NCBI RefSeq assembly: GCF_005543295.1
Contig: NZ_SRSG01000008.1
Location: 1 to 64,000, forward strand
Direction: 5' to 3'
Source of the DNA: Halalkalirubrum salinum
GTDB lineage: Archaea; Halobacteriota; Halobacteria; Halobacteriales; Haloferacaceae
Length of the DNA: 64,000 nucleotides
Positions 45,092-54,343 of the stretch are shown here, in pieces. The position numbers and the translations under genes are program-made. The notes under the pieces were generated by a model. The model was not told where the DNA came from, did not search any database, and saw only the letters and a program-made list of their open reading frames with translations. Position 1 is the stretch's first letter; each line of letters starts with the position of its first letter.

Positions 45092-45983
45092 GAATGGGAA
45101 AGCTCCCTCGGGCGTGATGTACCTTGCGCTCGTTCTCGTCTCTCGCGCGCGCGGCCAGTCGACAGGGTTCGAGGGTCGGTGAGCCGTCTCGCGAGATCAC
45201 CACCGGCAGTCGAGGTCGGGCTCGCCACACAGCGCCGGTCCGCCTGGAGCGGGTAACTCCGTTCGAAGCCGCGGGGGTGCGAGTAGCGGACGGTGGCACG
45301 AATCGTCGCCTACGAGCCATCGTCGCCGGTTCTCGCCGGTTCGTTCCGATCGGAGGTGACGGCTCTACGCCCGGATAAACCACATGACACAATACGAAAT
45401 CGTCCAGCGACGGTACGGCACGTCCGACTCCGATCCGCGCCGCCCATGCCCGACAGCCACCGTCCACGTCGGCGAATCACGGTGACGGCGCTCCACGTCG
45501 GTCGACTGGCCAGCACCGGTCCGACGCGGAGACGAACTGGAGCGAACTCCAGCGCGTGCGATAGCGAGACGAGAAGCGGAGACCGCAGATTCTAACCGAT
45601 GCGACGGTATACCCCCCGGTTACCGCCGGCGGATCGACGACGATCGTCACTGGATCACCGTCGAGAACCCGCCTCCTCGAGGACTCGCCCGGGGGGTCGG
45701 GTGGGACCGTCGGCCGTTTCCGAGCACGGAGGCCTGCCACGGCGTCGCGTCCGGAACGGTCGGTGCTCGACCGTCGACGTGATCGACTCCTGGTTGCGGG
45801 AACGAGGCTGGCGAAACGGCTCGTGTCGAGTCCGCCGGTCGGCGCGTGTGGATGGAGTCGAGAAAAGCGCGTGTGTCCGGTCGGCGCGTGTGGATGGAGT
45901 CGAGAAAAGTGCGTGTGTCCGGTCGGCGTGTCGCGTCGGTGGGGGTTCGGTGCCCCTTGAACGGTCGACGTGACCGGCCGGTT
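45092..45983. other. Long gene-free gap inside the complete pst set
   Basis: 892 G+C-rich bases between pstB copy 2 and phoU copy 2. All open frames here look like shadows: Arg/Ser/Pro-rich with no domain. It holds a 42-base tandem repeat near the pstB end. A minus-strand GGTTTATCC near 45377 could be a separate promoter for phoU. It may be a decayed gene, an insertion remnant, or a long 5' leader. Confidence 0.5.
45835..45930. repeat. 42-base tandem repeat downstream of pstB copy 2
   Basis: A unit beginning CCGGTCGGCGCGTGTGGATG starts at 45835 and again at 45877, with a third partial start at 45919. The two full copies differ by one or two bases. It lies 50-150 bases past the pstB stop. Recent slippage is the simplest origin. 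Confidence 0.75.
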
Positions 45984-46877
45984 TCAGCCGAACTTGCCGG
46001 TGATGTAGTCCTCGACGCGCTGGTGTTCGGGGTTCTCGAAGATCTTGTCGGTGTCGTCGAACTCGACGAGTTCGCCCCCGGTGAGGAAGACGGCCGTCTT
46101 GTCGGAGATGCGCGCGGCCTGTTGCATGTTGTGCGTGACGATCACGACCGTGTACTCCTCGGAGAGCTCGTCGATGAGGTCCTCGATCCGCGAGGTGGCG
46201 ATCGGGTCGAGCGCGCTCGCCGGCTCGTCCATCAGGATGACGTCGGGATCGGTCGCGATCGCCCGCGCGATGCACAGTCGCTGTTGCTGGCCGCCCGAGA
46301 GCTCCAGCCCCGACTCGTCGAGGCGTCCCTCGATCTCCTCGAGCAAGGCCGCGCGCTCGAGGGCGCGGTGGACCCGCTCGTCGACCTCGTCGTCGAGCCC
46401 CTGAACCCGGAGGCCGAAGGCGACGTTGTCGTAGATCGACTTCGGGAACGGGTTGGGCTGCTGGAACACTATCCCGATCTCCCGCCGCAGGGCGACGGGA
46501 TCGACGTCCTCGTCGTAGACGTTCTTGCCGTCGAATTCGACCTGCCCCTCGACGCGGCAGACGTCGATGCGGTCGTTCATCCGGTTGATACAGCGCAGGA
46601 ACGTCGACTTGCCACAGCCCGAGGGGCCGATCAGCGCCGTCACCTGCCGTTCGGGGATCTCGACGTCGACGCTGCTAATGGCCCGTTCGTCGCCGTAGTA
46701 GACGTCGAGATCTCTCGTCTCGATGAGCGTTCGATCCGACCTCGAGGTCGTCCTCGTCGTCGCCTCCTTCGAGAGGTCCTCGAGGCTCCGCGAAACGTTC
46801 ACGATCGGGTCCGAGTCGTCCCCGGTCGGTGTCTGTGCGTCGGTCGTGGTCTGGTGGTTGTCGGACATCGTACTCAC
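45984..46877 (-). CDS. pstB: Phosphate ABC transporter ATPase PstB, copy 2
   Basis: A 297-residue ABC ATPase with Walker [29 protein letters not shown] and VTHNMQQ, highly similar to copy 1 throughout the core. Its start overlaps the pstA copy 2 stop as ATGA (46874-46877), so translation is coupled. Codon use is strongly G/C-ending compared with copy 1. The N-terminal leader is Thr/Asp-rich and unrelated to that of copy 1. Confidence 0.95.
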   Translation of the reverse strand: MSTMSDNHQTTTDAQTPTGDDSDPIVNVSRSLEDLSKEATTRTTSRSDRTLIETRDLDVYYGDERAISSVDVEIPERQVTALIGPSGCGKSTFLRCINRMNDRIDVCRVEGQVEFDGKNVYDEDVDPVALRREIGIVFQQPNPFPKSIYDNVAFGLRVQGLDDEVDERVHRALERAALLEEIEGRLDESGLELSGGQQQRLCIARAIATDPDVILMDEPASALDPIATSRIEDLIDELSEEYTVVIVTHNMQQAARISDKTAVFLTGGELVEFDDTDKIFENPEHQRVEDYITGKFG

Positions 46878-48469
46878 CGTTTTTCGAGCCGGTTACGCAG
46901 GATGATCGCGGCCGCGTTCATTCCCAGCAAGATCACGAGAAGGGTGATGACTCCGGCAGCGACGACCCCGTACCGGAAGTCCGGCTGGACCCTACTTTGC
47001 CAGGAGAAGATCTGCAGCGGCATCGCCGTGGCGTTTCCGAACAGCTCTGTCGGCGCGCTCGAAACCGACGTCGAGGCCCCGATCATGATCAGCGGTGCGG
47101 TCTCACCGATCGCTCGCCCGAGCGCGAGGATCGTCCCGGTCAAGATGCCGGGGAACGCCTCCGGAAGAACGACCTCCCGGGTCGTCTGCCACCGACTCGC
47201 GCCCATTCCGTAGGAAGCCTCTCGGACCGAGTCTGGAACCGATCGAATCGCTTCCTGCGAAGCGATGATGACGATCGGCAGGACGAGTAAACCGACGGTC
47301 AGTCCCGCCGTAATGACGGTTCCTCGTCCCAGGCCGAAGTGGCGTGCGATGATCGCCAGGCCGAGCAGGCCGTAGACCACGGAGGGAACGCCAGCCAGAT
47401 TGGTGAGGTTGATCCGGATGAGTCGAGTGAGCCTGTTGTTCGGTGCGTACTCCTCCAGGTAGATCGCGGCCCCGACGCCGAGCGGGAACACGGCGACGAC
47501 CATCACGATCAGCATGAAGACCGAGCCGACGATCGGCGGGTACAGCCCGGCGTTTTCCGGGGTTCTGGACGGTCCCTCCAGGTAGAACTCCGGGCGGATC
47601 CAGGAGTTCGGCATCGGAACGCCCTGCGCCCAGGCGACGGCGACGAGCGCGACCACACCGCCGACGAGGGTCGGGAGCGCGAGCAGTCCGGCTCGGGCTT
47701 CCGGTCCTCGCCGATAGCCGTGGGCGAGCACGATAGTCGCCGGAAGGACGAACCCGATTAGGAAGACGATCGGTGCTCCCCCGGTTTCGAGGACGCCGAC
47801 CTCGACGAGCAGTCCGAGCGCGATCGTACCGCCGACCGTAGCGGCTGCCGCGATGGTCGCCGCGCGATCCTCGCGCGTCCGCGACCACCAGATTAGCGCG
47901 GTGGCGGTCGGAATCGCCAGCGTGAGCAGGTAGAGAAGCCACGGCTTGGCCATGGCGAAGATGGCGGTGATCGGCTCCAGGAAGACGGTCGCGACGATCG
48001 CTCCGAGCGTGACCGTGGCCATCACGGCCGGGCCCGAGCCGTCGATCGCTGGCAGTCGGTCGCCGTAGCGCACCGCCGCAATCGCAGGGAAGACTGCGAA
48101 CACGACGTACGCCGCCCACACGTGGGGTGTGATGATCGTGAACGCGACGATGAAGAAGCCCCCGAGTCCGGCTGCGAGCAACACCCCGCCGACGCTCGTC
48201 TTCGCGACGTCGGCTGCCGGCGTGCCCCATACGTACCAGCCGAACAGCGCAACCGGGAGGACGAACGTCACTCCGAGGATCGCGAACCAAATCGGTTCAG
48301 CCTCTTGCAGTTCGATCGCGTCGAGCGTCACGTACGCGAGTAAGACCAGGAGTGTGACGATGCCGAACAGCGCCGTACCGAGGCAGGCGTATTTGAACGC
48401 GCCGCCGCGAAGCTTCGTCAGGGCGTTCGAACGACCGACCCACTCGTGTTCTTGCGTTTTCGTCCCCAT
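46874..48469 (-). CDS. pstA: Phosphate ABC transporter permease PstA, copy 2
   Basis: A 531-residue long-form PstA. Extra N-terminal helices are followed by the permease core with [21 protein letters not shown]-type sequence and the EAA loop [19 protein letters not shown]. It begins directly after the pstC copy 2 stop and overlaps pstB copy 2 by 4 bases. The core is similar to copy 1, while the N-terminal halves have diverged much more. Confidence 0.94.
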   Translation of the reverse strand: MGTKTQEHEWVGRSNALTKLRGGAFKYACLGTALFGIVTLLVLLAYVTLDAIELQEAEPIWFAILGVTFVLPVALFGWYVWGTPAADVAKTSVGGVLLAAGLGGFFIVAFTIITPHVWAAYVVFAVFPAIAAVRYGDRLPAIDGSGPAVMATVTLGAIVATVFLEPITAIFAMAKPWLLYLLTLAIPTATALIWWSRTREDRAATIAAAATVGGTIALGLLVEVGVLETGGAPIVFLIGFVLPATIVLAHGYRRGPEARAGLLALPTLVGGVVALVAVAWAQGVPMPNSWIRPEFYLEGPSRTPENAGLYPPIVGSVFMLIVMVVAVFPLGVGAAIYLEEYAPNNRLTRLIRINLTNLAGVPSVVYGLLGLAIIARHFGLGRGTVITAGLTVGLLVLPIVIIASQEAIRSVPDSVREASYGMGASRWQTTREVVLPEAFPGILTGTILALGRAIGETAPLIMIGASTSVSSAPTELFGNATAMPLQIFSWQSRVQPDFRYGVVAAGVITLLVILLGMNAAAIILRNRLEKR

Positions 48470-49438
48470 TCAGTACGCCTCCCTGTAGCGCCGCTGGATG
48501 ACGTCCGCGATCACGTTCATCACGAACGTCACGACGAACAACGCCAGGCCGAGCGCGAACATCGACCAGAAGACCGGCGTTCCGCCGGCCGTGTCGGACC
48601 CCGCGGCCTGAACCATCGCCGAGGTAATCGTCTGAACGGAGTCGTACAGGTTCTCGTCGAGCCTGGTCGGATCGAGGATCAACATCTTGGGGTTCTGTCC
48701 GGCGGCGACGGTGACGATCATGGTCTCGCCGATCGCCCGCGAGAACGCGAGGATGAACGACGAGACGATGCCCGAGAACGCGGCGGGAACGACGACTCGC
48801 GTCGAGACGTCGAACTTCGTCGCGCCCAGACCGTAGCCGGCGGCGCGCAGTGAGTCGGGAACGGCGCTCATCGCGTCCTCGCTGATCGAAGACACCATCG
48901 GGATGATCATGATCCCCATCATAATCGACGCCGACAGCGCGTTGAACGTCGACAGGTCGAGAAACCGGTCCAGAAACGGCGTGACGTACGCCAGTGCAAA
49001 GTAGCCGTAGACGATCGTCGGCACGCCCGCCAGCACCTCGAGTGCCGGTTTCAGGTACGCCCTCGTCGTCGGGCGGGCGTACTCACTCAGGTAGATCGCC
49101 GCGCCGAGTCCACACGGCAGCGCGACCGCCGCGGCGGCCACCGTGATGACGATCGTGCCGCTCAGCAGCGGCAACAGCCCGTATGAGTACGGCTCGATCG
49201 TTGGCACCCATTCCTTCCCGGCGACGAACTCCCTGACGGCGTCCGCGGTCGACCCCTCGAGCAACCCTGCGTACTCCTGGAAGAAGTACACCGCGTCCGA
49301 AAAGAGGGTAAAGATGATCCCGATCGTAATCGCGACGGTCAGCGTCGCACAGCCGAGGAGCACGTACTCGTAGATGCGCTCCTTGCGAACCTTCGCTTCC
49401 GGGCGTTGCCACTCGCGTTGCGAAACGTCCCCGCTCAT
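48470..49438 (-). CDS. pstC: Phosphate ABC transporter permease PstC, copy 2 (complete)
   Basis: A full-length permease of 322 residues from ATG 49438. The first membrane helix is near residues 25-50, then an extracytoplasmic loop, the core helices and the EAA loop AAGYGLGATKFDVSTRVVVP. GGAGGG lies 7 bases upstream of this ATG and supports it; an in-frame ATG 5 codons earlier (49453) is the alternative. It is the intact counterpart of the truncated copy 1 and the first permease after pstS. Confidence 0.93.
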   Translation of the reverse strand: MSGDVSQREWQRPEAKVRKERIYEYVLLGCATLTVAITIGIIFTLFSDAVYFFQEYAGLLEGSTADAVREFVAGKEWVPTIEPYSYGLLPLLSGTIVITVAAAAVALPCGLGAAIYLSEYARPTTRAYLKPALEVLAGVPTIVYGYFALAYVTPFLDRFLDLSTFNALSASIMMGIMIIPMVSSISEDAMSAVPDSLRAAGYGLGATKFDVSTRVVVPAAFSGIVSSFILAFSRAIGETMIVTVAAGQNPKMLILDPTRLDENLYDSVQTITSAMVQAAGSDTAGGTPVFWSMFALGLALFVVTFVMNVIADVIQRRYREAY

Positions 49439-49501
49439 CGGGATTCCCTCCATCGATTCTGTGTCATTTTTATTGATGCGTTAATAGAAAATTCGCAGGG
49501 A

Positions 49502-50599
49502 TTAGTTCGCCGACGGAATCGCGTCTTCCTCGCTGAGATCACCGTCGATGGCAGCTTGGAGGCGTTCGAGATTCCCCTCCACCTCTTCGTCATTCATAGC
49601 GACGTAGCCGATGTCGTCGGAGATGATCCCTTGATCGCCCGACATCTCGATGGCGAACTCCATAAACGCCTGAATGGCCTCGTCCTCCTGGAGCTTCTCC
49701 TGATTCACGTACCAGAAGATCGGTCGCGCGAGCGGGTAGTCGCCCGCGCTCGCGGCCTCGAGGCTCGGTTCCGTACACCCGTTGCCGCCATCGAAGTCGA
49801 GGGCCTTGATGCCATCTGGGTTGTTGTCGTAATAGGCGAACGGGATGTAGCCGTGTGCGTATTCGTTCCCGCGGACGCCCTCCGCGATGAGGTCGTCCTC
49901 TTCGGTGCCGTCGAAGTCGGATCGAATGCTTCGGAAGTCATCGAGCACCTCGCCCGTCCAGTAATCGTACGTCCCCGATGTCGTCGCCGGGCCGAAGAGT
50001 TCGATCTCCTCGTCGGGCCAGTTGGAGTCGATGTCGGCCCACGTCTCGGGTGCGTCGTCGGGGAGCCAGATGGCCTGCATCAGTTCGTTATCGGCGCAGT
50101 CGTCGGGAATCCAGTCGTTCTCCGGGTTGACGATCACCGTCAGCGCGTCGCCGGCACACTGGAACTCGACCGGCTGGAAGCCGGTCTCCTGACAGGCCTC
50201 GATCTCCTCCTCGAGGATCGGGCGGCTCGCACCGCTGATACCGCTCTCGCCGGGGATGAAGTAGTTCTCCATCCCGCCCGTGCTGCCGTCGCTCGAGAGG
50301 TTGAAGTCGAACCCGTCGTGCATGTTCGCGAACTCTTCGCCTGCCGCTTCCGAGACCGGGAAGACGGTACTGCTCCCGGAGATGCGGATCGAGCCGGAGA
50401 CGTCGCCGCCGTCTCCACCATTGCCGCCGTCTCCACCATTGCCGCCGTCTCCACCATTGCCGCCGTCCCCGCCGTTTCCACCGTTGCCGTTACCACCATC
50501 GTTCGCCGTACACCCGGCGATCCCGATCGCGGTCGCTGCCCCTGTGGTTGCAATAAAATTACGACGCGAGACGATGGACCGATCGTTCTGGTTTGCCAT
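49502..50599 (-). CDS. pstS: Phosphate-binding lipoprotein PstS
   Basis: A 365-residue secreted binding protein. The Tat signal SRRNFIATTG (Arg12-Arg13) leads to a lipobox ending at Cys30 (IGIAGC), so it is lipid-anchored outside the membrane. A Gly/Asp/Asn-rich linker (about 35-65) precedes the binding domain, which has the phosphate-contact motif ISGSSTVFPVSE and SGISGASRP. It is the only pstS in the window and must serve either permease set. ATG 50599 is chosen over GTG 50602 because a TATA box sits 27 bases away. Confidence 0.95.
   Translation of the reverse strand: MANQNDRSIVSRRNFIATTGAATAIGIAGCTANDGGNGNGGNGGDGGNGGDGGNGGDGGNGGDGGDVSGSIRISGSSTVFPVSEAAGEEFANMHDGFDFNLSSDGSTGGMENYFIPGESGISGASRPILEEEIEACQETGFQPVEFQCAGDALTVIVNPENDWIPDDCADNELMQAIWLPDDAPETWADIDSNWPDEEIELFGPATTSGTYDYWTGEVLDDFRSIRSDFDGTEEDDLIAEGVRGNEYAHGYIPFAYYDNNPDGIKALDFDGGNGCTEPSLEAASAGDYPLARPIFWYVNQEKLQEDEAIQAFMEFAIEMSGDQGIISDDIGYVAMNDEEVEGNLERLQAAIDGDLSEEDAIPSAN
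50404..50490 (-). repeat. pstS: 18-base tandem repeats coding the PstS glycine linker
   Basis: A unit CCGCCGTCTCCACCATTG repeats about four times, encoding GGDGGN on the minus strand. Such an array can change copy number and so linker length. It lies between the lipidated cysteine and the binding domain. Confidence 0.7.
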
Positions 50600-50622
50600 C
50601 ACCGTTTGGTGGAATCCTGAGG

Positions 50623-50629
50623 GATAAAT
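50623..50629 (-). promoter_or_regulatory. TATA box of the pst operon
   Basis: On the minus strand TATTTAT is centred 27 bases before pstS ATG 50599, fitting a leaderless transcript. Phosphate-responsive elements would lie just upstream (50635-50700), but I cannot assign one. Confidence 0.6.
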
Positions 50630-50897
50630 ACGATGCTATTACTTCTATATAGATCTACGTTTTGCTCCGTAATTTTCTCGAACAGAAACCAGTTGTCTGT
50701 AGATACATGCGCAACTCTATCTTTTCCAGGGCAATAGACACATACCTACTGCCCGAACAAACTCATTCGCATATATTTTTAATCAATCCAACGTATGCCA
50801 TTTTCATATCTAGCTATCCAAAGAATAATTATCAGTAATTATCACGCATGCTGGTAGATTGTTTTGATCATGAGGATATTGTTCCAAAGGACAACGT

Positions 50898-50906
50898 TAT
50901 AAATAT
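50898..50906 (+). promoter_or_regulatory. TATA box of the AbrB-PhoU gene
   Basis: TTATAAATA is centred 25 bases before ATG 50927, typical of a leaderless haloarchaeal transcript. Confidence 0.65.
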
Positions 50907-50926
50907 CTTGAGCCAAATATATAGAT

Positions 50927-51925
50927 ATGGAGACCCGGAAGGTGCAAGTCACCGGCGGATCGACGTATACGGTCTCGATTCCAAAGAGCTGGGCGACAGA
51001 AAATGGGGTCAACGCGGGCAGCGTGGTCGAGTTCTATCCAGAAAGCGACTCGCTATTTATGACACCAAAGACCGAGGAGGATCGGACCGAAGGCACACTC
51101 GATATTACTGACCTCCACGAACAAGAGCTCATGCGCGCGGTAATGACGATGTACGTCAGCGGCTTCGATATCATCGCGCTCGAGAGCACCGAGATCACGA
51201 CCGATCAGCGGCGAACAATTCGGCAGGCGACACAGAGCCTCGTCGGTCTCGAGGTCTTAGAGGAGACCGCCGATCGTATCGTCATCCGCGATCTGCTCGA
51301 CTCCTCGGAGCTGTCGATTCACAACGCCGTCACCCGGATGCGGCTCATCTCACTGTCGATGCTTGACGACTCACTGACCGCGCTCGCAGACCTCGACACC
51401 GAACTCGCCGACGACGTAATCCAGCGTGACGAGGACGTTGATCGGCTCTGGATGGTCGTCTCGCGCATCTTCCGATCGACCCTCCGAACGCCGAAAGCGG
51501 CCGAAGAGCTTGGACTCCCACGAGAGATCTGTTTCGACTACCACTCGAGCGCCCGCCAGCTCGAACGGATCGGCGATCACGCGACCAAGATCGCCCACCT
51601 CACAAAAAACATCGAGCAACCGGTCCCCGAAGAAGTTATCGACGCCCTCGAAGAACTGCACGCCGACACCGTCGACGTGATCGACAAGGGGATGGACGCC
51701 CTCTTTACCGATGAGAGCAGCGAGGCAACCCAGCTCGCAAACGAAGCCCGCGAGGCCGTCCGAGCGATCGACGCCCACGCCCGCACGATCGACGAGCTAC
51801 TCCGTGATCTCGATCCGGCTCGCGCGCAGTTGCTCGGACTCATCGTCGACTCAGTCTCTCGGAGCGCCGACTACGGCGGCAACATCGCCGAAACCGCGCT
51901 CCAAAAGGCCGCGCCAACGCCCTGA
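50927..51925 (+). CDS. AbrB-PhoU phosphate regulator
   Basis: A 332-residue fusion. The N-terminal SpoVT/AbrB swapped-hairpin DNA-binding domain (METRKVQVTGGSTYTVSIPK, residues 1-50) is followed from about 110 by two PhoU repeats with RQLERIGDHATKIAHL and SRSADYGGNIAETAL. The architecture suggests a transcription factor whose DNA binding is set by a PhoU-type sensor. It is divergent from pstS, so the pst operon is its probable target; this is inference from position. It is intact and normal in length. Confidence 0.9.
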   Translation: METRKVQVTGGSTYTVSIPKSWATENGVNAGSVVEFYPESDSLFMTPKTEEDRTEGTLDITDLHEQELMRAVMTMYVSGFDIIALESTEITTDQRRTIRQATQSLVGLEVLEETADRIVIRDLLDSSELSIHNAVTRMRLISLSMLDDSLTALADLDTELADDVIQRDEDVDRLWMVVSRIFRSTLRTPKAAEELGLPREICFDYHSSARQLERIGDHATKIAHLTKNIEQPVPEEVIDALEELHADTVDVIDKGMDALFTDESSEATQLANEAREAVRAIDAHARTIDELLRDLDPARAQLLGLIVDSVSRSADYGGNIAETALQKAAPTP

Positions 51926-51937
51926 TCGCCCGCGATC

Positions 51938-52771
51938 TCACACCGCATCTTCCTCGGCTGCTCGACCAGCCGCGTGTCGATAGACGAACTCCCGCAACAG
52001 CTTGCCGCCGAGCGCCGCGGCCTGGCCGTCGTCGCGATCGTTGACCTCCACGACGTCGAATCCGTCACAGGCAGGTGCGACGACACGAACGACATCACGC
52101 ATCTCTCGTGCGGACAGCCCGAACGGCTCCATCGTGCCCGTCCCGGGCGCAACTGCTGGATCTGCGCCGTCAATATCGACCGAGAGGTAGACAGATTGCC
52201 CCTCGAAGCGTGGGGGATTCTCGAGCCACGATCGCACGTCCTCGGGAGCAACAACTGTCACGTCGTCTTCGGCGGCGCGATCCCACTCATCGGGAGTGCC
52301 GGTTCGTGCGCCAAGGATGATCGCTTCGTCGGCAGTGTCGAGCACGTGTCGTGTCACGCACGCGTGACTCCACTCGTTGCCGTCGTACTCGGTTCGGAGG
52401 TCGAGGTGGGCGTCGAGACAGACAAAGACATCCGGCTCGACCGCCTCGACGCCAGCAGCAGTGACGGTGTGTTCGCCGCCGATCGTCAGCGGAATCGCGT
52501 CGTCCCACACCGCAGCACGGAGCTCACTGGCGAGGTGATCGAGGTACTCGCGAGCGTCGTCCCACGCGTGGACGTCGCCGGCGTCGTGGACGGCGAGGTC
52601 CGAAAAAAACGAGTCGGTGAATCGGTCGTAATCGTCGTACGTTGCCGCGAAGCGGCGGACCCGATCGGGTCCAAACCGCGTCCCGGGTTGGAACGTTGTC
52701 GAGATGTCCAACGGTGCGCCGACGATTACGTAGATGGCCACGTCCCGATCGGCGGTCGCACCGGGGAACAT
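51938..52771 (-). CDS. speB: Agmatinase-like ureohydrolase
   Basis: A 277-residue ureohydrolase with the binuclear-metal ligands in place: His101 (IGGEHT), Asp120/His122/Asp124 (DAHLDLR) and Asp199/Asp201 (SVDIDGADP), followed by PGTGTMEPFGLS. It starts directly after the aIF5A stop. Work in Haloferax volcanii links an agmatinase-like enzyme at this place to the (deoxy)hypusine modification of aIF5A, which makes that a more specific role here than plain agmatine breakdown. Confidence 0.9.
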   Translation of the reverse strand: MFPGATADRDVAIYVIVGAPLDISTTFQPGTRFGPDRVRRFAATYDDYDRFTDSFFSDLAVHDAGDVHAWDDAREYLDHLASELRAAVWDDAIPLTIGGEHTVTAAGVEAVEPDVFVCLDAHLDLRTEYDGNEWSHACVTRHVLDTADEAIILGARTGTPDEWDRAAEDDVTVVAPEDVRSWLENPPRFEGQSVYLSVDIDGADPAVAPGTGTMEPFGLSAREMRDVVRVVAPACDGFDVVEVNDRDDGQAAALGGKLLREFVYRHAAGRAAEEDAV

Positions 52772-53146
52772 CTACACAACCTTGCGCTGGCCCTCGTACT
52801 CGAGGTATTCGATCTCATCGCCGTTCGAGAAGTCCTCGCCCTCGGGGATCCGCATCGTGAACGTCTCGTAGGTGTCGAGGTCCATAACCTGCGCGTCGTC
52901 ACCGGTGACGGAGACGACCTGCCCGCCCTTCCGCTCGATGATCGGGACCCATACCTTCGCGTCGACCGGCTGGCTCAGGCTGCGTTTTTTGTCGTCGAAG
53001 ACTCCCTTGCCTTCGACACGAGCCTTCGCGCTGCCGTGTTTGCCCGGCTTTGCGGTGCTGTAGTGGTTGATTTTACACGGCGAGTCGTCCATCATCACGT
53101 AGCTTCCCTCCTGCAGTTCGCGAACCTGCTTTTGTTCTCGTGGCAT
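52772..53146 (-). CDS. eif5A: Translation factor aIF5A
   Basis: A 124-residue aIF5A with the hypusination loop [10 protein letters not shown] (target Lys36) in the N-terminal SH3-like domain and an OB-fold C terminus. It rescues ribosomes stalled at difficult sequences, including poly-proline. ATG 53146 is supported by a TATA box 27 bases upstream; the long in-frame extension beyond it is not coding. It abuts the agmatinase-like gene with no gap, implying one transcript. Confidence 0.96.
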   Translation of the reverse strand: MPREQKQVRELQEGSYVMMDDSPCKINHYSTAKPGKHGSAKARVEGKGVFDDKKRSLSQPVDAKVWVPIIERKGGQVVSVTGDDAQVMDLDTYETFTMRIPEGEDFSNGDEIEYLEYEGQRKVV

Positions 53147-53168
53147 ATCCACAGATTCCGCTGCAGGT

Positions 53169-53177
53169 GGTATAAAT
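53169..53177 (-). promoter_or_regulatory. TATA box of aIF5A-agmatinase operon
   Basis: On the minus strand ATTTATACC is centred 27 bases before ATG 53146, giving a leaderless transcript. Confidence 0.65.
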
Positions 53178-53272
53178 GGATTGATACCGTCCGGTTCTCT
53201 CGTACCGCAGGAACGTATCCACCACGGAGATTCGCCGAAACAACAATGTAGACTATCGTTCAACACGACGAC

Positions 53273-53569
53273 ATGACGATCGTACTGGGCGGATTCATCG
53301 GGCTCGCGATCGTGTTCACGGCGGCCATGTTCTGGCTGCTCGTACAGGCGATGGATGATGCGTGCGAGCAGACGGCGGACGCAAACGAGGCGCTGTCGGC
53401 GTCGTTCGACGCCGCGGCACTCCAGGCGGCGGTCGAACCGGCCGACAACGGCGACAACGGCGACAACGAGATCCCGCCGGTCGCGTGGGGCGAGCCGCTC
53501 CGCGACAATGAGGGCGGACAATCGACGGTCGTTGCCGGATCGACGGCGGCGACAACCATCACGAACTAA
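53273..53569 (+). CDS. Small single-span membrane protein
   Basis: A 98-residue protein with one N-terminal membrane helix (about residues 3-25, [19 protein letters not shown]). An acidic, low-complexity tail follows, containing NGDNGDNE and an Ala-rich stretch. No known domain. The acidic tail and clean TM suggest a real haloarchaeal membrane micro-protein. T-rich tracts follow the stop and could end its transcript. Confidence 0.6.
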   Translation: MTIVLGGFIGLAIVFTAAMFWLLVQAMDDACEQTADANEALSASFDAAALQAAVEPADNGDNGDNEIPPVAWGEPLRDNEGGQSTVVAGSTAATTITN

Positions 53570-53585
53570 TATTCTAATTGCCCCG

Positions 53586-53628
53586 TTTTTGGGTGATTTG
53601 AGGGCTCTAGCGAGGGTTTTTGACTTTT
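53586..53628 (+). terminator. T-rich terminator candidate
   Basis: Three T tracts (53586-53590, 53617-53621, 53625-53628) follow the stop at 53569 and precede the next gene. Archaeal intrinsic terminators are often plain T tracts of this kind. Confidence 0.4.
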
Positions 53629-53651
53629 CAGCCCGTATCAATAGATGAGTA

Positions 53652-54152
53652 ATGAGCCTCTCAAAAACGACCGAGCGGGACGGCCCCGCTGGCGGCACCG
53701 ATCGGCTGGAATCAGCGAAAGAACAGTTCGATCAGATCGATCGCCAGATCGCCGACACCATGGATCGGCTCGGGATTCCAACGCTGCGTGTCGCGCTCGG
53801 GATCGTATTCATCTGGTTCGGCGGACTGAAGGTCATCGGCGGCAGCCCGGCGGCAGATCTCGTTGCGGCCACCGTCTACGTCGTCCCCCCGGAGCTGTTC
53901 GTCCCGATACTCGGCGTCTGGGAGGTAGCAATCGGGCTTTGTCTGTTGTACCGGCCGTTGATTCGCGTCGGGATTTTGTTGTTGTTCCTGCAGATGCCAG
54001 GGACGTTCCTCCCGATCGTGTTGCTGCCCGAGGTCGTCTTCGTGACGTTTCCACACGAACTCACCGTCGAGGGCCAGTACATCATCAAGAACCTCGTTAT
54101 TATCGGCGCGGCGCTGGTGGTTGGTGGAACCGTTCGGGCTGACGAAGAGTAG
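53652..54152 (+). CDS. DoxX-like membrane protein
   Basis: A 166-residue protein with a hydrophilic N-terminal 45 residues and four membrane helices. The early [20 protein letters not shown] and later [16 protein letters not shown] and [12 protein letters not shown] match the DoxX/DUF417-like family, whose members are linked to quinone or thiosulfate oxidation or are uncharacterised. No cofactor-binding residue can be assigned. It is followed by a 29-base tandem repeat. Confidence 0.8.
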   Translation: MSLSKTTERDGPAGGTDRLESAKEQFDQIDRQIADTMDRLGIPTLRVALGIVFIWFGGLKVIGGSPAADLVAATVYVVPPELFVPILGVWEVAIGLCLLYRPLIRVGILLLFLQMPGTFLPIVLLPEVVFVTFPHELTVEGQYIIKNLVIIGAALVVGGTVRADEE

Positions 54153-54156
54153 TGTC

Positions 54157-54264
54157 GATCGCTGCTACGATCGTGGATCCGGGGAGATCGCTGCTACGAT
54201 CGTGGATCCGGGGAGATCGCTGCTACGATCGTGGATCCGGGGAGATCGCTGCTACGATCGTTGA
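54157..54264. repeat. 29-base tandem repeat, about 3.7 copies
   Basis: A unit beginning GATCGCTGCTACGATCGTGG starts at 54157, 54186, 54215 and 54244. The first three are identical; the fourth diverges after its first ~18 bases. Each unit contains CGATCG and GGATCC palindromes. It fills the gap between a stop at 54152 and the promoter at 54313. It is not CRISPR: there are no variable spacers. Confidence 0.9.
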
Positions 54265-54312
54265 TTCTGGTCGATCGCACCTGTTCCCGGCGATCGCCGT
54301 GCGATAGCAGAC

Positions 54313-54320
54313 GATATATG
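54313..54320 (+). promoter_or_regulatory. TATA box of the DCC protein gene
   Basis: GATATATG is centred 27 bases before ATG 54344, consistent with leaderless transcription. Confidence 0.6.
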
Positions 54321-54343
54321 TCTGTTCAGCCCGTAGTAATTCC

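Larger units (their letters stand above)
50600..50926. other. AT-rich divergent promoter region, pstS / AbrB-PhoU
   Basis: No gene is supported. This is clearly more AT-rich than its surroundings and contains the two outward promoters (50623-50629 minus, 50898-50906 plus). Shared regulation of phosphate uptake and its regulator is likely. Several TATA-like tracts between 50760 and 50840 could be extra promoter elements. Confidence 0.55.

Noticed and set aside
45655-46275. 206-codon frame across the pstB2 3' end and the gap
   Set aside because: Arg/His-rich, in a shifted frame over pstB2 and the tandem repeat; no independent evidence of coding.
54157-54264. Possible CRISPR array
   Set aside because: Units are head-to-tail with no variable spacers and no cas gene is near.
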